A stretch of 64,000 nt of DNA from Haematobia irritans (GCF_050003625.1 NC_134398.1:82120003-82184002), one strand, 5' to 3'. Positions 20,223-32,200 are shown, counted from the first letter of the stretch. A program made the numbers and translations. Notes: generated by a model not told the origin, from the letters alone.

Positions 20223-20240
20223 ATTCTGGACGAGCCCTCA
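20223..20240 (-). promoter_or_regulatory. primer-binding site, tRNA-Pro-like
   Basis: Minus-strand TGAGGGCTCGTCCAGAAT starts five bases after the LTR end. It matches the complement of the tRNA-Pro 3' end as generally known (TGGGGGCTCGTCC...) at 15 of 18 positions. Confidence 0.65.
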
Positions 20241-20245
20241 AAAAT

Positions 20246-20527
20246 ATGGGAATTTTCCTCTTAAGAACGTGAACTAAGGGTCTTGAACCAAATAAGTTCT
20301 AACACAACACTTTAATATAAAGAATTAACATTTATTAATAAAAAAAACATGAAAGAAAGTAAATTTAAATGAAAAAATTAAATGATTGTTTTCGTCTTAA
20401 AATCGCGTCGTCTCTTCGGTAGCGCGTCCTCTTCTCGACTGACTTCTCTCTTCTTCTTTGCAACTTTAATAGCGAATTCCTTTTGTTCTTAGAGTTGCCA
20501 TTTCTCCCTTAAATATCGGATCCCACA
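20246..20527 (-). repeat. 5' LTR of the intact gypsy with promoter signals
   Basis: 282 bp. On the minus strand TATTAAA (20465-20471) lies about 30 bases upstream of an initiator TCAGT (20438-20442), a plausible transcription start. AATAAA downstream supports an R region. Confidence 0.88.
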
Positions 20528-20532
20528 AATAT

Positions 20533-20672
20533 TCTTAATAACTTTTTTCTAAACTACCGATAAAATATTAATAACTTTCGTTTAAAAGGTTTAATAAACA
20601 AACACCAATATATGTCTCAAAAATCCAAAATATTCCATGCCTTTATGTTATATTCCGTTGTTGCATACCTGC
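20533..20672. other. short host gap
   Basis: AT-rich, continues the sequence left of the gypsy insertion. No exon recognised. Confidence 0.3.
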
Positions 20673-20676
20673 TTAA

Positions 20677-21653
20677 CCCTTCTGTGCGTGATGAGGTCCG
20701 ACTGGACCTTTTTGATTTTTATTCATACATAACTTTATCTTTTATATGAATTTCAGCTTGATGGTTTATGACTTCTTGTACTGAAGTGTTTTAAGTTGAA
20801 AACTTTAAATTTTTATGTGATTGAATCATTAAATCGGTTTTTATAGGTATTTGAAAAAGTTTAGTGCGATTCTGCGTGATGAGGTCCAATGGGACCTATT
20901 ACTAATTACATTAGTGGTTTTAGCACAGTTTAAAAAGCAGTGTAAAGATATTGCGATTTTCGTATTTGGAACAATTAATAACACTAACATCCTTTCAGAA
21001 AATACCGTTATTTGGAAGAATTTGTCATTTTTGAAGTTTCCATTGGTTTCGTTGCTTGGTAGTACATAATTTTATGTCTTCCGTTGATATATCCAATATA
21101 GTGAGAGTAAAAGTGCAAAAAAAGTTATTTGAACTTCATGGAAATCGTGGTCGAAATAAGTTTTTATATTTCTATATATTTTCCAGACCTATCGGCTCCT
21201 GGAATTTGGCAAGATGTGCCTCAATTTGGACCAAGTTTGAAACAACCACTGTGCACATAATACTGCGAGCAAAACGAACGCCACTAAAAAAAATCGTATT
21301 GTTTTTCCTTCAAAAATCCAGTTTGTTAAGAACATTCAACTACAAAAACAATATATTGTTGCTTGGTACGTATAAGGATACTTATAGGTACCACGCCTGC
21401 GTCAAACATCAGGGCCACTAGTATACTAATAAAAAATTTTAACATTATCTGTATCCTATTCAAAATTAAATAAAACTCTATATTTACAACCAAATGTTTA
21501 TATATGCAATTTGTGCGTTATAGAAGAGTCCACCTACAGTAAATGATCGAAAAATATCGTAGGGATAACCTCTCTACCATCCTTTTTTTATTGTAGGTCC
21601 CACGGGACCTCATCACGCTGGTATCGCTTCCAGTGTTATCACATACACAAGGG
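20677..21653. mobile_element. piggyBac-type element, 977 bp, defective
   Basis: TTAA flanks (20673-20676, 21654-21657), ends CCCTTCTGTG and complement CCCTTGTGTA. GATGAGGTCC..GGACC palindromic words lie near both ends (20690-20710, 20878-20898, 21594-21614). A 121-codon frame inside has no visible transposase motif, so I treat it as a non-autonomous or decayed copy. Confidence 0.75.
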
Positions 21654-21657
21654 TTAA

Positions 21658-22546
21658 AAGATGCAACAGCCCACGCCAACGCCAACTATACAACTGAAGC
21701 ATGCCAAACAAAACCAAGCAAAGCCAAAACATTCCTACAACAACAAAAAAACATGTGCCTTTATTGAAAGCAACACCTCATCCAGCCAAATAAACCATCC
21801 GCGAATAACAAACACACACAAACCACTAAATGAACAAAAATAAAAACAACACCACGCTCTCATTAATGCATTACTCTCACTCAAACAAAACTCAAGTAAC
21901 ATCATCTTTACATTAATCACATTACACTATGCCGATAAAGATCTCTGTAATATGCATTAGTTCATCACATCTGCTGACAATTTACTCTAAGAATAATATT
22001 CGTAAAGGCACGCCAGTTTATGAACGATGAAACGTTTAACTTAAAATTTGCAAAAACTTCATGAAATGTTATCTACCACTTTTGACGAATATGTCTATAA
22101 ATTTAATTACATGTGAACTAAAAATATTTCATTGGGTAATTTTCTACCAATAATTATTAACTATAGGAATTATCAGTAAGAAATTGTTATCCACTTTCAA
22201 GTTCATTTTTCGTAAAAAAATATTTTCTCATACAAAAAAATCTTATAGTAAATTGCACTTATTATTTAGGAAGTACTTTACATTTCACATGTAGTTTTAT
22301 AGCATGACAAACGAATTTTTAACTACCAGTTAAGAAATTTTTTAAGGAAATTTCCATCGTATTTTGTAGGCCATGAACTAAACGATTGCTACTTAGAATT
22401 TGTAAAATTTCCTTTCGAGTAGTTAATTTTCGTTGAAGATACGAAAAATGAACTAAAATTCTTTTTTTTGTTCTGTGTATAGGATTCGATGGAAAAATAT
22501 TAATGTTTATTCTCGATTTGAGACAAATAATTTATAGTTACAGTAC
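21658..22546. other. mostly unassigned, MITE-like end near 22480
   Basis: 21660-21960 is CA-rich unique-looking sequence without a convincing exon. From about 22020 to 22480 TTTTCGT and GAACTAAAA words and an end TTTTTTGTTCTGTG resemble the CACAGAAAAA MITEs, but the left end was not found. Confidence 0.4.
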
Positions 22547-23489
22547 GAACGCAATCTTCTTTGGGAGAAAATGCTTCCATACATATAATATTTTTGGGAT
22601 CAATGTGCTCCCAAACATATTATATGGTCGCATAAAACAAACATCATAATTTTATTATTATTTAATTTTAGCTATTTAGGCCTAACTTATTTTTGAAATA
22701 AAACTCTTTTATTTCATATTCTTCTGACGTTTCTCCACTATTTGGAGGCTTTTTCAAGGGATTCGTCTATTTAAACAAAGATTTTTAAATGTTAAATAAC
22801 AATCTTTCACAATACACCGAAAAAAAGTGAACTGTTTTATAGGAAGAATGAACTACTTCGCACGAAAATTGAACTAAATTTTACTCCACATTTTGAGATT
22901 TCCACAAAGCGTTGTTAAAACCAGGAAAATTTAATGCCATGTTATACTTTTTAACTGCAGTTCACGAAATTACATCCTCTCATAGAAGAAAAAATGAACT
23001 AAAAGTAAAGAAGAAACTCATTGGAGCCAAATCATCACCATTTTAACCATACAGTAGTTCATTTTTACTATTTTTGGGAATCGTACGAAGTTCATATTGA
23101 ACTTATGTGTACGGTCATTGAACTTTATACCCACGTTTAGTTCATAAAATTTTTGAGACATACTTAAAAACAGTAAGATTTCATTAAGCTGTAGAAAATT
23201 TCGAAAAAAATAATAATATTTAACTACTAGCAAATAATTTTTTTCCAATTAAAATAAGTTAAATTTAGCGTTATTTTAACTACGGAATTTTTTTTTCTGT
23301 GTACAAATATTAACAAAATAACTTACATAAATTCAAGTGTTTTTGATTGCATTTGTATAAACATTCAAACACGTAACATAAATTTATTTAACGATAGCAA
23401 ACATCATAATATCCAAAAATATCTATGCTCCCTGCGAAATATGTTTGGGACATATGTTAGAGTAGCGATTTTTTTGAGGATGCATATAT
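22547..23489 (-). mobile_element. family-A MITE copy 3, split
   Basis: Left part 22547-22650 and right part 23398-23489 (end GCGATTTTTTTGAGGATG). CAAACATCATAAT stands on both sides of the intervening insertion (about 22642-22654 and 23401-23413), a 13-bp duplication. The insert contains family-B copy 1. Confidence 0.7.
22815..23301. mobile_element. family-B MITE copy 1 (487 bp)
   Basis: Ends CACCGAAAAAAAGTGAAC and GAATTTTTTTTTCTGTG flanked by TA (22813-22814, 23302-23303). Interior words: CATATTGAACTTATGTG, TACGGTCATTGAAC. Copies at 39432-41478, 47839-49000 and 60519-60930. Confidence 0.85.
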
Positions 23490-23559
23490 GTCTATCGTCC
23501 GATGTATAATATCCCTATTTATTAATCAATCGTAAACAAATTTCCAATTCATATGTACA

Positions 23560-23790
23560 CTGAAAAAAATATTTACGTGATATTAAAGATTACGCAACCT
23601 AAATTTTAGAATGCGAAATTTACAAATTATTAAGGACAAATTTCTTTAAAATAATGAAATTTTAATTAAAATAAAGTTTATAATCTTTGCTTCAAAATTT
23701 TTTTAGTTAAATGTAGGACACAAATTTTGTAAATTTGCGTCCCTCCGTTAAAGCCGCATGTCTTTGAACTAAGACCTTTATGGAATACAT
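23560..23790. mobile_element. family-D MITE fragment
   Basis: Starts TACACTGAAAAAAATATTTA and follows the family-D consensus seen at 31679 for about 230 bp, then stops at the foldback element. Confidence 0.7.
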
Positions 23791-23794
23791 TTTG

Positions 23795-25090
23795 TAGTAT
23801 TAACGAATAATTACGTTGCTATTACTAGCCTTTTCGTTGTATTAACGAATATTATTCGTTGTATGAATGAAACTTATTCATTGTATGGATGCAGCTTATA
23901 CGTTGTATGAACGAAAATCATTCATTGTATGAACCCAGTTTTTTCATTGCATGAATGAAAGGCGAACGTTGTATATATGAACACAAACGTTATACCAACC
24001 AATTATTGCATTTGAGTGTAGTCATTGGTAGTGTTTTATTTTTTGTTAAGATCTTTGAAATAGGATTTATATACTCGTACACTAGGAAATAATATTTATT
24101 GATAAATTAAGTAATTTAATAATCATATAGTGTGACTTTCACTTAAGAAAAAAAGTCTCTTATTTCTAAGACCAAAAAATGATAATCGTATCGCCGTGTC
24201 CATTTATCAATTTTTTTTTTGCAACCAAGGTTCATTACGGTAATTGTTCCGCCTTCTTCATCTGAAAGTTCACTTCCCCGGGGCATTTTCAATAAAGATT
24301 AAAAATTTACACTAAATTTCTTGCGAATATACAAAAAACACGAATTTAACTCACCCACCATCTATGTTTATTATTCACAACGAAACTGTAACGAGCCTGT
24401 GTACTAGAGTGACCGTGTTAATGTCGTTTAATCGGGCTCAAATTTTGGCTATCCCAATATCTGGAAAGGGGATTCGATTTGTGGGGTTAAGGCGAATGCT
24501 CCTAGTGGCACCAGGTCGCGTTTTCAAAGCTAAAGGCTGGCGTAACTCGGTTTGACTCAGCGACGAGCGTATGTACAAATTACATAGACACTACAGACGT
24601 TTTAGAGAGAGAGAGAGGAGTACGGAGAGGCAGAAATACTCAAACTCCCATTCGTATTATTAATGAACATATTTCATTAATATGACGAAATATAACAATT
24701 TAAAATTTATTTTTTAACAATCCATATTATTATATTAACGATCGCTTTCGTTTTATAAATGAACTTTTCAATTCCAGTTTCGAAGTACGACTGTTTTAAG
24801 GGCTAAAAGTTGCCAAAAGTTACTCTCTATGTGCAAATGATTATAATAATTTCATCTTTGAAAAATTTTTTATTCTAATTCTTGAAAGAATTACAAAGTT
24901 AATATTCGTAATATTAACGAAACGTGTTTCATTAATATAACGAAAAACCAAAACACAAAATTGTCTTTTAACGATTGATTTCGTTGTATTAACGATCAGT
25001 TCGTTCTTATAACGAAAAATTTCGTAATATTAACGAAAAATAATCAACGAAGCCCGTTCGTTAATAGTACGAAACATTTTTCTACCAATG
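23795..25090. mobile_element. AACGAA-rich foldback element with Tc1-like relic
   Basis: Both flanks are built of alternating ATTAACGAA / TTCGTTAAT words (23800-23990 and 24900-25080), so the ends fold on each other. The middle (24180-24640) is less AT-rich. The minus strand there reads MPRGSELSDEEGGTITVM from 24283, which resembles the first residues of Tc1-like transposases, but the frame soon departs. Confidence 0.45.
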
Positions 25091-25109
25091 TGGGAACAGA
25101 TCTAATTCA

Positions 25110-25575
25110 GATTTATATATAGCTCTCACATACTATATAATAGCCGATTATCAAAAATTTTGCTATACTACCTGCAACTTTTTATAACTATTTTTTTCAT
25201 ATTTTTAGTAAGTAATTTCAACTTTTTTATTTCAAAGAGGTTAAAAATTCATAAAATGGTACAAATTTTTAAAAGTTTGTCGAAAAAAATTCTAAATCTG
25301 TTGTAGAAAAATTTTGAAAATATTTGAAATTAAACGCTTCAGACAAGCGCTAGAATGCATTAAAAATCATAAAATTTTCTAAAAATTCTTTAAATAAAAT
25401 CCTAAACACTGAATTCGGGTCACACCTTAAGAAGTAATGCAAATTCAGTGCAACATACATGCGTCCTATGACAAGCCCATGTTAATTCATCGCTTCTGTG
25501 GCAATTTTACACCACTTCCGGATCCAAAAAGAACTATTTCACTACTTCTTTGGAGACGTTTTTTTGCTGGGATAC
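25110..25575. mobile_element. family-F repeat copy 1
   Basis: AT-rich left part, then ACACTGAATTCGGGTCACACC, TCCTATGACAAGCCCATGTT and an end TTTTTTTGCTGGG. Related copies at 30400-30790, 28200-28370, 50592-50790 and 56460-56712. Confidence 0.65.
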
Positions 25576-25586
25576 AAAGTATGTAC

Positions 25587-25815
25587 ACACAAAGAAAATT
25601 TCATTAAAATTGAGCCAACGAAAATGTTTCATTGATATAACGAAACATTTTCATTAAGACAATGAAAATGTTCGTTAATAGTATGAAACGTTTCGTTGAC
25701 TAACAGAAAATTCGTTATAATAACGAAAAATTTCGTTATATCAATGAATTTTTTTCATTGGCTCAATTTTAATGACACATTTCATTAATATAACGAAACT
25801 TTTTCTACCAGTGTA
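25587..25815. mobile_element. foldback MITE, AACGAA type
   Basis: Left TTCATTAAAATTGAGCCAA is matched by right TTGGCTCAATTTTAATGA. The interior repeats ATAACGAAA and its complement. Related to 23795-25090. Confidence 0.75.
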
Positions 25816-25929
25816 AGTTTGCTTTTCGCGTTGAAATTTTCGCGGTTACTCTATTAAAATAGTTTACTTTAAATCAGATCATTTAACTCAATTTATGCTC
25901 ACTTTCTTTTTTATTTGCATTTCTTCAAA

Positions 25930-26690
25930 ATATATGGGCTCCTGGAAAGCTGGTCAAAGATCCAATATTTTTTATAGAAATTTTGTGTTCAGCGACGACC
26001 AATCCTTGCAGGAAAAGTCTCAGTTTGGTGCGGTTTATTGAGATTTTAGTTCGGGGAACATTTTATCTCCTGTTCGGAACCGGTCAGTTGGCAGCCTAGA
26101 TCGTGCGATTTAACGCCTTTATACTATTTTCTGAGGGACTGTGGTAAATCTCATGTCTACACTCAAAAAGCCATGAACCCACAAGGCAGGAAAATTTTGG
26201 TTAATTTTAAAAAAATTTTAACTAAACTCTATTGTAAAGCAATTTGACAAAAGTGAATAAATATTTTTAGATAAATTCAAGAAAATTAATTAGACTTATT
26301 TTAGGTTCTTTTGTTAAAGAAAATTTCGTAGTTTGGAGGAAAAAATTGGAGTTCAAAATTGCAAAAATGTCTTTAGTGCTATTCGGTGGGCACATTATTG
26401 GTAAAATTTAAAAATTTTAAAAAATTCTGAACTATTTTGTGGGTGATACGAATTTGGTAAATTTTATTGCTCCATTTGTATATAATTGTTTTCCCCTTTT
26501 TTAGTTCATTTATCTAATGAAATCAACAAAATATTAAAGTCAAAGAAACTATCTCAAAACATAATAATTCCATGAATTAAAATAGAATTAAATTGGCTTT
26601 AGTCCCATATAGGGTTCACTTTTTTGAGTGTAAACAGACAAGACCGCTTCAATTGCGCATTGGAAGACAACATTGAAGTTTTTTTTTCAA
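25930..26690 (+). pseudogene. DD41D mariner relic, split by a MITE
   Basis: Degenerate plus-strand blocks: TTCAGCGACGA (SDE-like), TTTGGTGCGGTTTA (VWCGL), TGGCAGCCTAGATCGTGCGA (WPPRSCD), then after 26632 TTGGAAGACAACATTGAAG (LEDN). Order and wording follow the three better copies. A MITE occupies 26160-26630. Confidence 0.7.
26160..26630. mobile_element. MITE with CACTCAAAAA ends (471 bp)
   Basis: Ends CACTCAAAAAGCCATGAACC and GGTTCACTTTTTTGAGTG, TA on both sides (26158-26159, 26631-26632). No coding. Confidence 0.85.
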
Positions 26691-26991
26691 TGGGAGCTAT
26701 ATCAGAACCGATTCTTTTTATAAAGTCGAAAAGGGTCTATTTTGATCCAAACACATACTTGTACTAAATTTGGAGCCGACTAGATTACAATTGCACGGAC
26801 GAATAGCCTGATGTTTCGATGTAAAAATTATATGTTTGGAACTCTAATTTTTAGCATATTATTTTTAAGTGCAAACATATAATGTTCAATCCATTCACAA
26901 AATATTTGATACAAATAGTTGCCGCTGTTGAGATTTGAACCTGTGTTATTTATGTTTTCATTCATTATAATAGAGAACCTCGCGGGAAGTA

Positions 26992-27925
26992 AAGGGTGAT
27001 TCTTTTGAGGTTAGGATTTTCATGCATTAGTATTTGACAGATCACGTGGGATTTCAGACATGGTGTCAAAGAGAAAGATGCTCAGTATGCTTTGACATTT
27101 CATCATGAATAGACTTACTAACGAGCAACGCTTGCAAATCATTGAATTTTATTACCAAAATCAGTGGCAGAAAATCCGCTTTTTTATCAACAAATTTTGT
27201 TCAGCGATGAGGCTCATTTCTGGTTGAATGGCTACGTAAATAAGCAAAATTGCCGCATTTGGAGTGAAGAGCAACCAGAAGCCGTTCAAGAACTGCCCAT
27301 GCATCCCGAAAAATGCACTGTTTGGTGTGGTTTGTACGCTGGTGGAATCATTGGACCGTATTTTTTCAAAGATGCTGTTGGACGCAACGTTACGGTGAAT
27401 GGCGATCGCTATCGTTCGATGCTAACAAACTTTTTGTTGCCAAAAATGGAAGAACTGAACTTGGTTGACATGTGGTTTCAACAAGATGGCGCTACATGCC
27501 ACACAGCTCGCGATTCTATGGCCATTTTGAGGGAAAACTTCGGAGAACAATTCATCTCAAGAAATGGACCGGTAAGTTGGCCACCAAGATCATGCGATTT
27601 GACGCCTTTAGACTATTTTTTGTGGGGCTACGTCAAGTCTAAAGTCTACAGAAATAAGCCAGCAACTATTCCAGCTTTGGAAGACAACATTTCCGAAGAA
27701 ATTCGGGCTATTCCGGCCGAAATGCTCGAAAAAGTTGCCCAAAATTGGACTTTCCGAATGGACCACCTAAGACGCAGCCGCGGTCAACATTTAAATGAAA
27801 TTATCTTCAAAAAGTAAATGTCATGGACCAATCTAACGTTTCAAATAAAGAACCGATGAGATTTTGCAAATTTTATGCGTTTTTTTTAAAAAAAAAAGTT
27901 ATCAAGCTCTTAACAAATCACCCTT
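26992..27925 (+). mobile_element. DD41D mariner, deletion derivative (copy b, 934 bp)
   Basis: TIRs AAGGGTGATTCTTTTGAGG and complement AAGGGTGATTTGTTAAGAG, TA on both sides (26990-26991, 27926-27927). The transposase start (MNRLTNEQRLQII, near 27107) is joined by deletion to the catalytic part. Confidence 0.93.
27164..27817 (+). pseudogene. DD41D transposase, catalytic part only
   Basis: Open for about 217 codons: ILFSDEAHFWLNGYVNKQNC (first Asp), TVWCGLYAGGIIGPYFF, MWFQQDGATCHTARD (second Asp), WPPRSCDLTPLDYFLWGYVK (third Asp), ending NEIIFKK. Forty-one residues separate the last two Asp. About 120 residues with the helix-turn-helix pairs are deleted, and no proper ATG precedes the block in frame (the frame opens at GTG). 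It could not bind the TIRs as a normal transposase would. Confidence 0.88.
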
Positions 27926-28119
27926 TAGTTACAATGTTATGATTTGATGTCATATTACGATCATATCACAAAAATTTGAATTGACGTTTCGACACTTTGT
28001 GTCCAATGGCGTTTGTGGTTGTGTGTGCTAAGGTGTTCCGTTATGTTGCCAACAAACCCAGGTTCCACCCTTGGTCGGAGTGAAAAAGTTTTTTTTTTTT
28101 AATTGTAAAAATTAAATAA

Positions 28120-28732
28120 GTAAAAGTTTGTAAAAAATATTGATAAAAATAAAAAACGAAATTGGGGAAAATTTTTACTTATTTTTTTTATTTCTTCATT
28201 TAAATGACGTTCCAAGGCCCAACTTCTAAAGCAACGCAAAGTATCCGAAAACGAAGTACTTATGACAAGACCATGTACAATTCATTAGAGACGATCCAAG
28301 CTTGCACTACTTCCGGATCACAAGTCGGGGACCCAAACAAATTTTTTGGGTAGTTAGTCACAATGGTATTTAAATAAATGCATATTAAAATATATTTCTA
28401 ACAAGTGTTTATTTGCAATTAATATCGTGCACTATTGTTCGACTACAATTTATGATTATGATTGTGCCAGATGTAAGTCTATTTATAAAAATATAATACC
28501 AAGAACTTAAGAGCTATGTCTCTAAACGATTTTAGCCTATCTAAAAGTTTACATATCACTTTCATCTAATTAGCCGCAACTAATTTAAAATTTTTTTCGG
28601 TGTCATTACCGTATGAATATCTACATTGGGATTTGTTGCTCGTATATCCGTTTCACTAGATAAAATGCTGGTAAACATAACATGTCTTTAGTTTTACGCC
28701 TTCATTTCCAAGGTAATTCAGAGCCTACACAC
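28120..28732. other. diverged family-F sequence and unassigned gap
   Basis: 28200-28370 shares CTTATGACAAGACCATGT and CACTACTTCCGGATC with family F. 28371-28725 shows no recognisable feature. Confidence 0.4.
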
Positions 28733-29015
28733 AAAAAAAATTTTTTCTGATTCAATCACGAAATTAATTGATCCAATTAATTTTTAATTGAAATGTCTTC
28801 AATCACAAAAATGATAGTATCAATTAAAAAATTAATTGAAGATCAATTAAAAAGTTAATTGATCCAATTAAAAAATTAATTGATACTATTATTTTTGTGA
28901 TTGATTTTTGCTTCAATTAAAAAATTTGTTGAATCAATTAAATTTTTAATTGAATATTTTTTAAAACTCAATTAAAATTTTAATTGGAAAAATTTTCGTG
29001 AAATTTTTTTGTGTG
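28728..29015. mobile_element. family-C MITE copy 2
   Basis: Ends CACACAAAAAAAATTTT and AAATTTTTTTGTGTG, TA flanks (28726-28727, 29016-29017). TTAATTGA-rich interior that folds. Confidence 0.8.
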
Positions 29016-29290
29016 TACTCTTCTTTGTCACATCAAAGATGAAAGCCAGCAACTCAACTCATCGTTTGAGGATCTTGCCGGTAAGTTGTAGAACAGATAA
29101 GATGACATTGAGGGTTATCGGGTTCACTGCGTGCATCGCAATAGATTTTGCGTTTTAGAACTTTTGCTCAAAACAGTTAAACTAGCAAAACTATGACTAA
29201 TTATAGATAACTACGAGGTAGAATAAATATCTAACAAATATTTACAGATACAGCGAATATACTGCCTAGCATCCTGCTAACTGCCGGATA

Positions 29291-32200
29291 TTAACCCAAA
29301 ACAATGCGTTGGAAAGATAAATAAATAGTCACACCCACGAGAGAGAACCATCCATATATCAGTTTGACAGCTGTACTTCTTTCGGCGGTTGGGTGTTCAG
29401 AGGAACTGGTTGCGTTATTCGCCGTCACCGAAGATGCAGAGCCCGATTCCGCTAAAATTTATAGAGCCCAGTTAGTTTGGGATTAATGTATGATTGAGAT
29501 TTATGGTGTGCATACTAACTTGATACCATGGAATCTTCATTTGTTCCCGAGTATGGAACAGAAATTACGAATTCGCCATCATCATACATGGATATATCTT
29601 CATCAGATACTTTGTCGTAAATCCAACCCAAATAAGGGGCTAAATTAGTGTAGAATGCATTAATCGGTTTATCTGAACATCCCAATTCAGAGTTATCCTC
29701 TTCGGGGGGAAGAATCATTGACAGCAATCCAACCAATCTATTGTCACACACCAATCCAGTACCCCGATCTCCATTATGGGACAGCAAAGCATCAACTGAC
29801 TAACGATGTAAGAATCGATGTTTCTTTAGTTCATTGCATGGTAACAAAAAGTCCAAATACTTACATGACAATCGAAGCCAAATGGTAGCATGTACAAGGA
29901 GCAGATGTCATTCTTGCGAGAGTTGGGATAATCATAATTTGCCCGACACATTTCTTTCTCAAGTAGAGGAAGTTCTTCTGTTTGTATATAGTTGGGTCCA
30001 TTAGGAATCGACTACAAGGATAAAGAAAATTGTAATTTCTATGAGACTGTCCAACAAGGTCCACAACAATTTTATATAGCCCTCCCAGCTAAAAATTAAT
30101 AGACTAAACTTGTAGGTTCAATTAATGTTTTATTTTAAAAAATGAATAAAAAATCCGACAGCAACATAACTAGACAATTAATTTTTAATAAAGCAACTAA
30201 AAATAGTTGCACACTCTTTCCAGCAAAAAAAAAAAAAAAACAATTGGGAGTTGTTTTAAAGGCACAACTTTAAAAGCACTTCCAAAAATGTCCTCATAAA
30301 GAAGTTAATTATTTTAACTACACAGGAAGTTTTTTTAATTCAATGTTTTATAACTCGTTTTTTTTCATAATTTAATGGGCAATTTTTGTTTTTTTTTTTT
30401 TTGCAAATAGATTAAAAAGAATAATGTTTCAAACTATTAAAATGCTAAATACATTCTAGAAAAATCAATAATTTTTGAAAATATTCAAGGGCAAACGTTT
30501 CAGACAAGCATTGAATGCATTAAAAATTACAAAGATTATAAAAATTATTTATTTGAGAAAATATAACATTTTTTAATTCACATTCAAAACACTGAATTCG
30601 GATGACACCTTTAGAAGTAATGCAAATTCAGTGCACCGGCTGTTGAAATGGTGGACATACGTCCTATGACAAGTTCATATAACAGCCATCGCTTCTCCGC
30701 TAATTTTGCACAGGTCCAGTAGACCCAAAAAGAAATTTTTCACTTATTTTTTAGCGACGCTTTTGTGCAGCATTATTAATATATGCATTTATGAAAGAAT
30801 AGTTTTAATATCAGTTAATATTTATTTAATTAAATTGACTAAAAATCAGATAAACAAAATAATAAAGGAGCTTTAGTTATTAAACTAAACATAAATTTAG
30901 GAATTTATCATAAGTTCAACCACAGCTTTATTTCATAAAGATCAGATTTCAAGCATTCACTTATAATAAGGAAACTAACTTACAATTTAGAAGACAATGT
31001 TAAGAAATAAAACTATGTATTGCCATGAATGTGCATGAAAATCTTTAGCGCAACTTTGTTTAATTTTATTTAAAAACAATGGAAAATCGTAAATAGGTTT
31101 TCAAATTCTGGGGGTCTAAGCCCCCTCCCCAGAGGCCTTCCTACGCTTATGACAAGGTCTTACGGCCATTTTTATGTAGCTCCGTTAGACTTTAACTCCC
31201 AGTTAACAGAAAGTAAAATGAAAATATCTTCTCTCCGGTTAACTTTAACTGAAAAAATTTTAACAGTTAAGTTTCTAACTGGCATTTTGAATATATTAGC
31301 AAGATGGCAGATTTGTCCATAGTACGGTTTAAAAGTTCGTTAGCTAACGTAGCACTAACGGAGCTTCATGAAAATGGGGGTTAATACTATTGGAAAAAAT
31401 AGGTTGGTTCAACCGAAGAGTACAAATGGTTGGGTTCTGTTTTCTGTAAAATATGTTAATTTTTTTCGCATTTCGCTCGTAAGATGACCTTCTTATGTTC
31501 TTCTGTAAATAAAAGGTAGTAGATTGAAAAGGTTTCGAATTCTGTTGTGTAAATTATGCCACACATGAGAGCACTGTCGACAAAGGAGAGTGCTGCGATT
31601 AACCTGAAAAGCAGAGATGCATTTTGCTCTCGATTATGACTTGAATAAATGAATGTGGGCTAATTTTAACGTATTCTACACTGAAAAAAATATTGACCTA
31701 ATATGGAAGATTATGCAACTTAAATTTTAGGACTCGAAATTTACGCAATGCTAAGGACAAAATTCTTTAAAATAATGACATTTTAATTAAAAGAAAGTTT
31801 TTAATCCTTGCTTCAAAATATTTTTTCATCCAATTTAGGAAACAAGTCTTGAAATTTTGCGTCCCTCTGTTGAAGTTGTAGATCTTTGAAGTAAGGCAAA
31901 TGTTCCTTAAAATATAGAAAAACATTTTTAATTTAAAGAAATCGTCTTTAACTGAACTGACATATTGAATTTTTAAATTTAAGATAAAAATGCTTCAAAT
32001 ATAGACTAAGACTTATTTTAAGGATTTGCATCTTTGGTTTAAAGTTTTTTTAGCATTAAGAAAATAGTTTTTACTTTGAAGTACTTGGCATAATTTGGAT
32101 TTTGAAATTGGAATTTGTTTGTACATGAATACCTTTATTAATATATCTCACACAGAGAATAAAAATTCGATGAATGAGATCTGTATCCAATTTTAATTTT

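Larger units (their letters stand above)
15248..20532 (-). mobile_element. complete Ty3/gypsy retrotransposon, apparently intact
   Basis: Two 282-bp LTRs (15253-15534, 20246-20527) show no difference I can find, and flank a single gag-pol frame on the minus strand. AATAT at 15248-15252 and 20528-20532 is the target duplication. A primer-binding site, a polypurine-like stretch and promoter signals are all in place. Total 5275 bp between duplications. No env-like frame is seen. It inserted beside the repeated exon array, so the host gene's upstream part may lie beyond 20533. Confidence 0.95.
26818..28115. mobile_element. family-A-related element hosting a mariner copy
   Basis: 26818-26989 holds AAATTATATGTTTGGAAC, AAACATATAATGTTC and a minus-strand B-box-like GGTTCAAATCTC (26930-26941). 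Mariner copy b follows. 27928-28115 has a second weak tRNA-like block (CAGGTTCCACCC near 28060). Edges uncertain. Confidence 0.4.

Noticed and set aside
21056..21421. 121-codon frame as piggyBac transposase
   Set aside because: No recognisable transposase block or catalytic Asp context; only the TTAA ends support piggyBac.
24364..24640. Host exon in the less AT-rich island
   Set aside because: 63-codon frame without splice signals; lies inside a foldback element.
29041..29090. Plus-strand mini exon with ATG and GTAAGT donor
   Set aside because: Only 13 codons before the donor, no partner exon found downstream, and it lies in the 3' flank of the opposite-strand gene.
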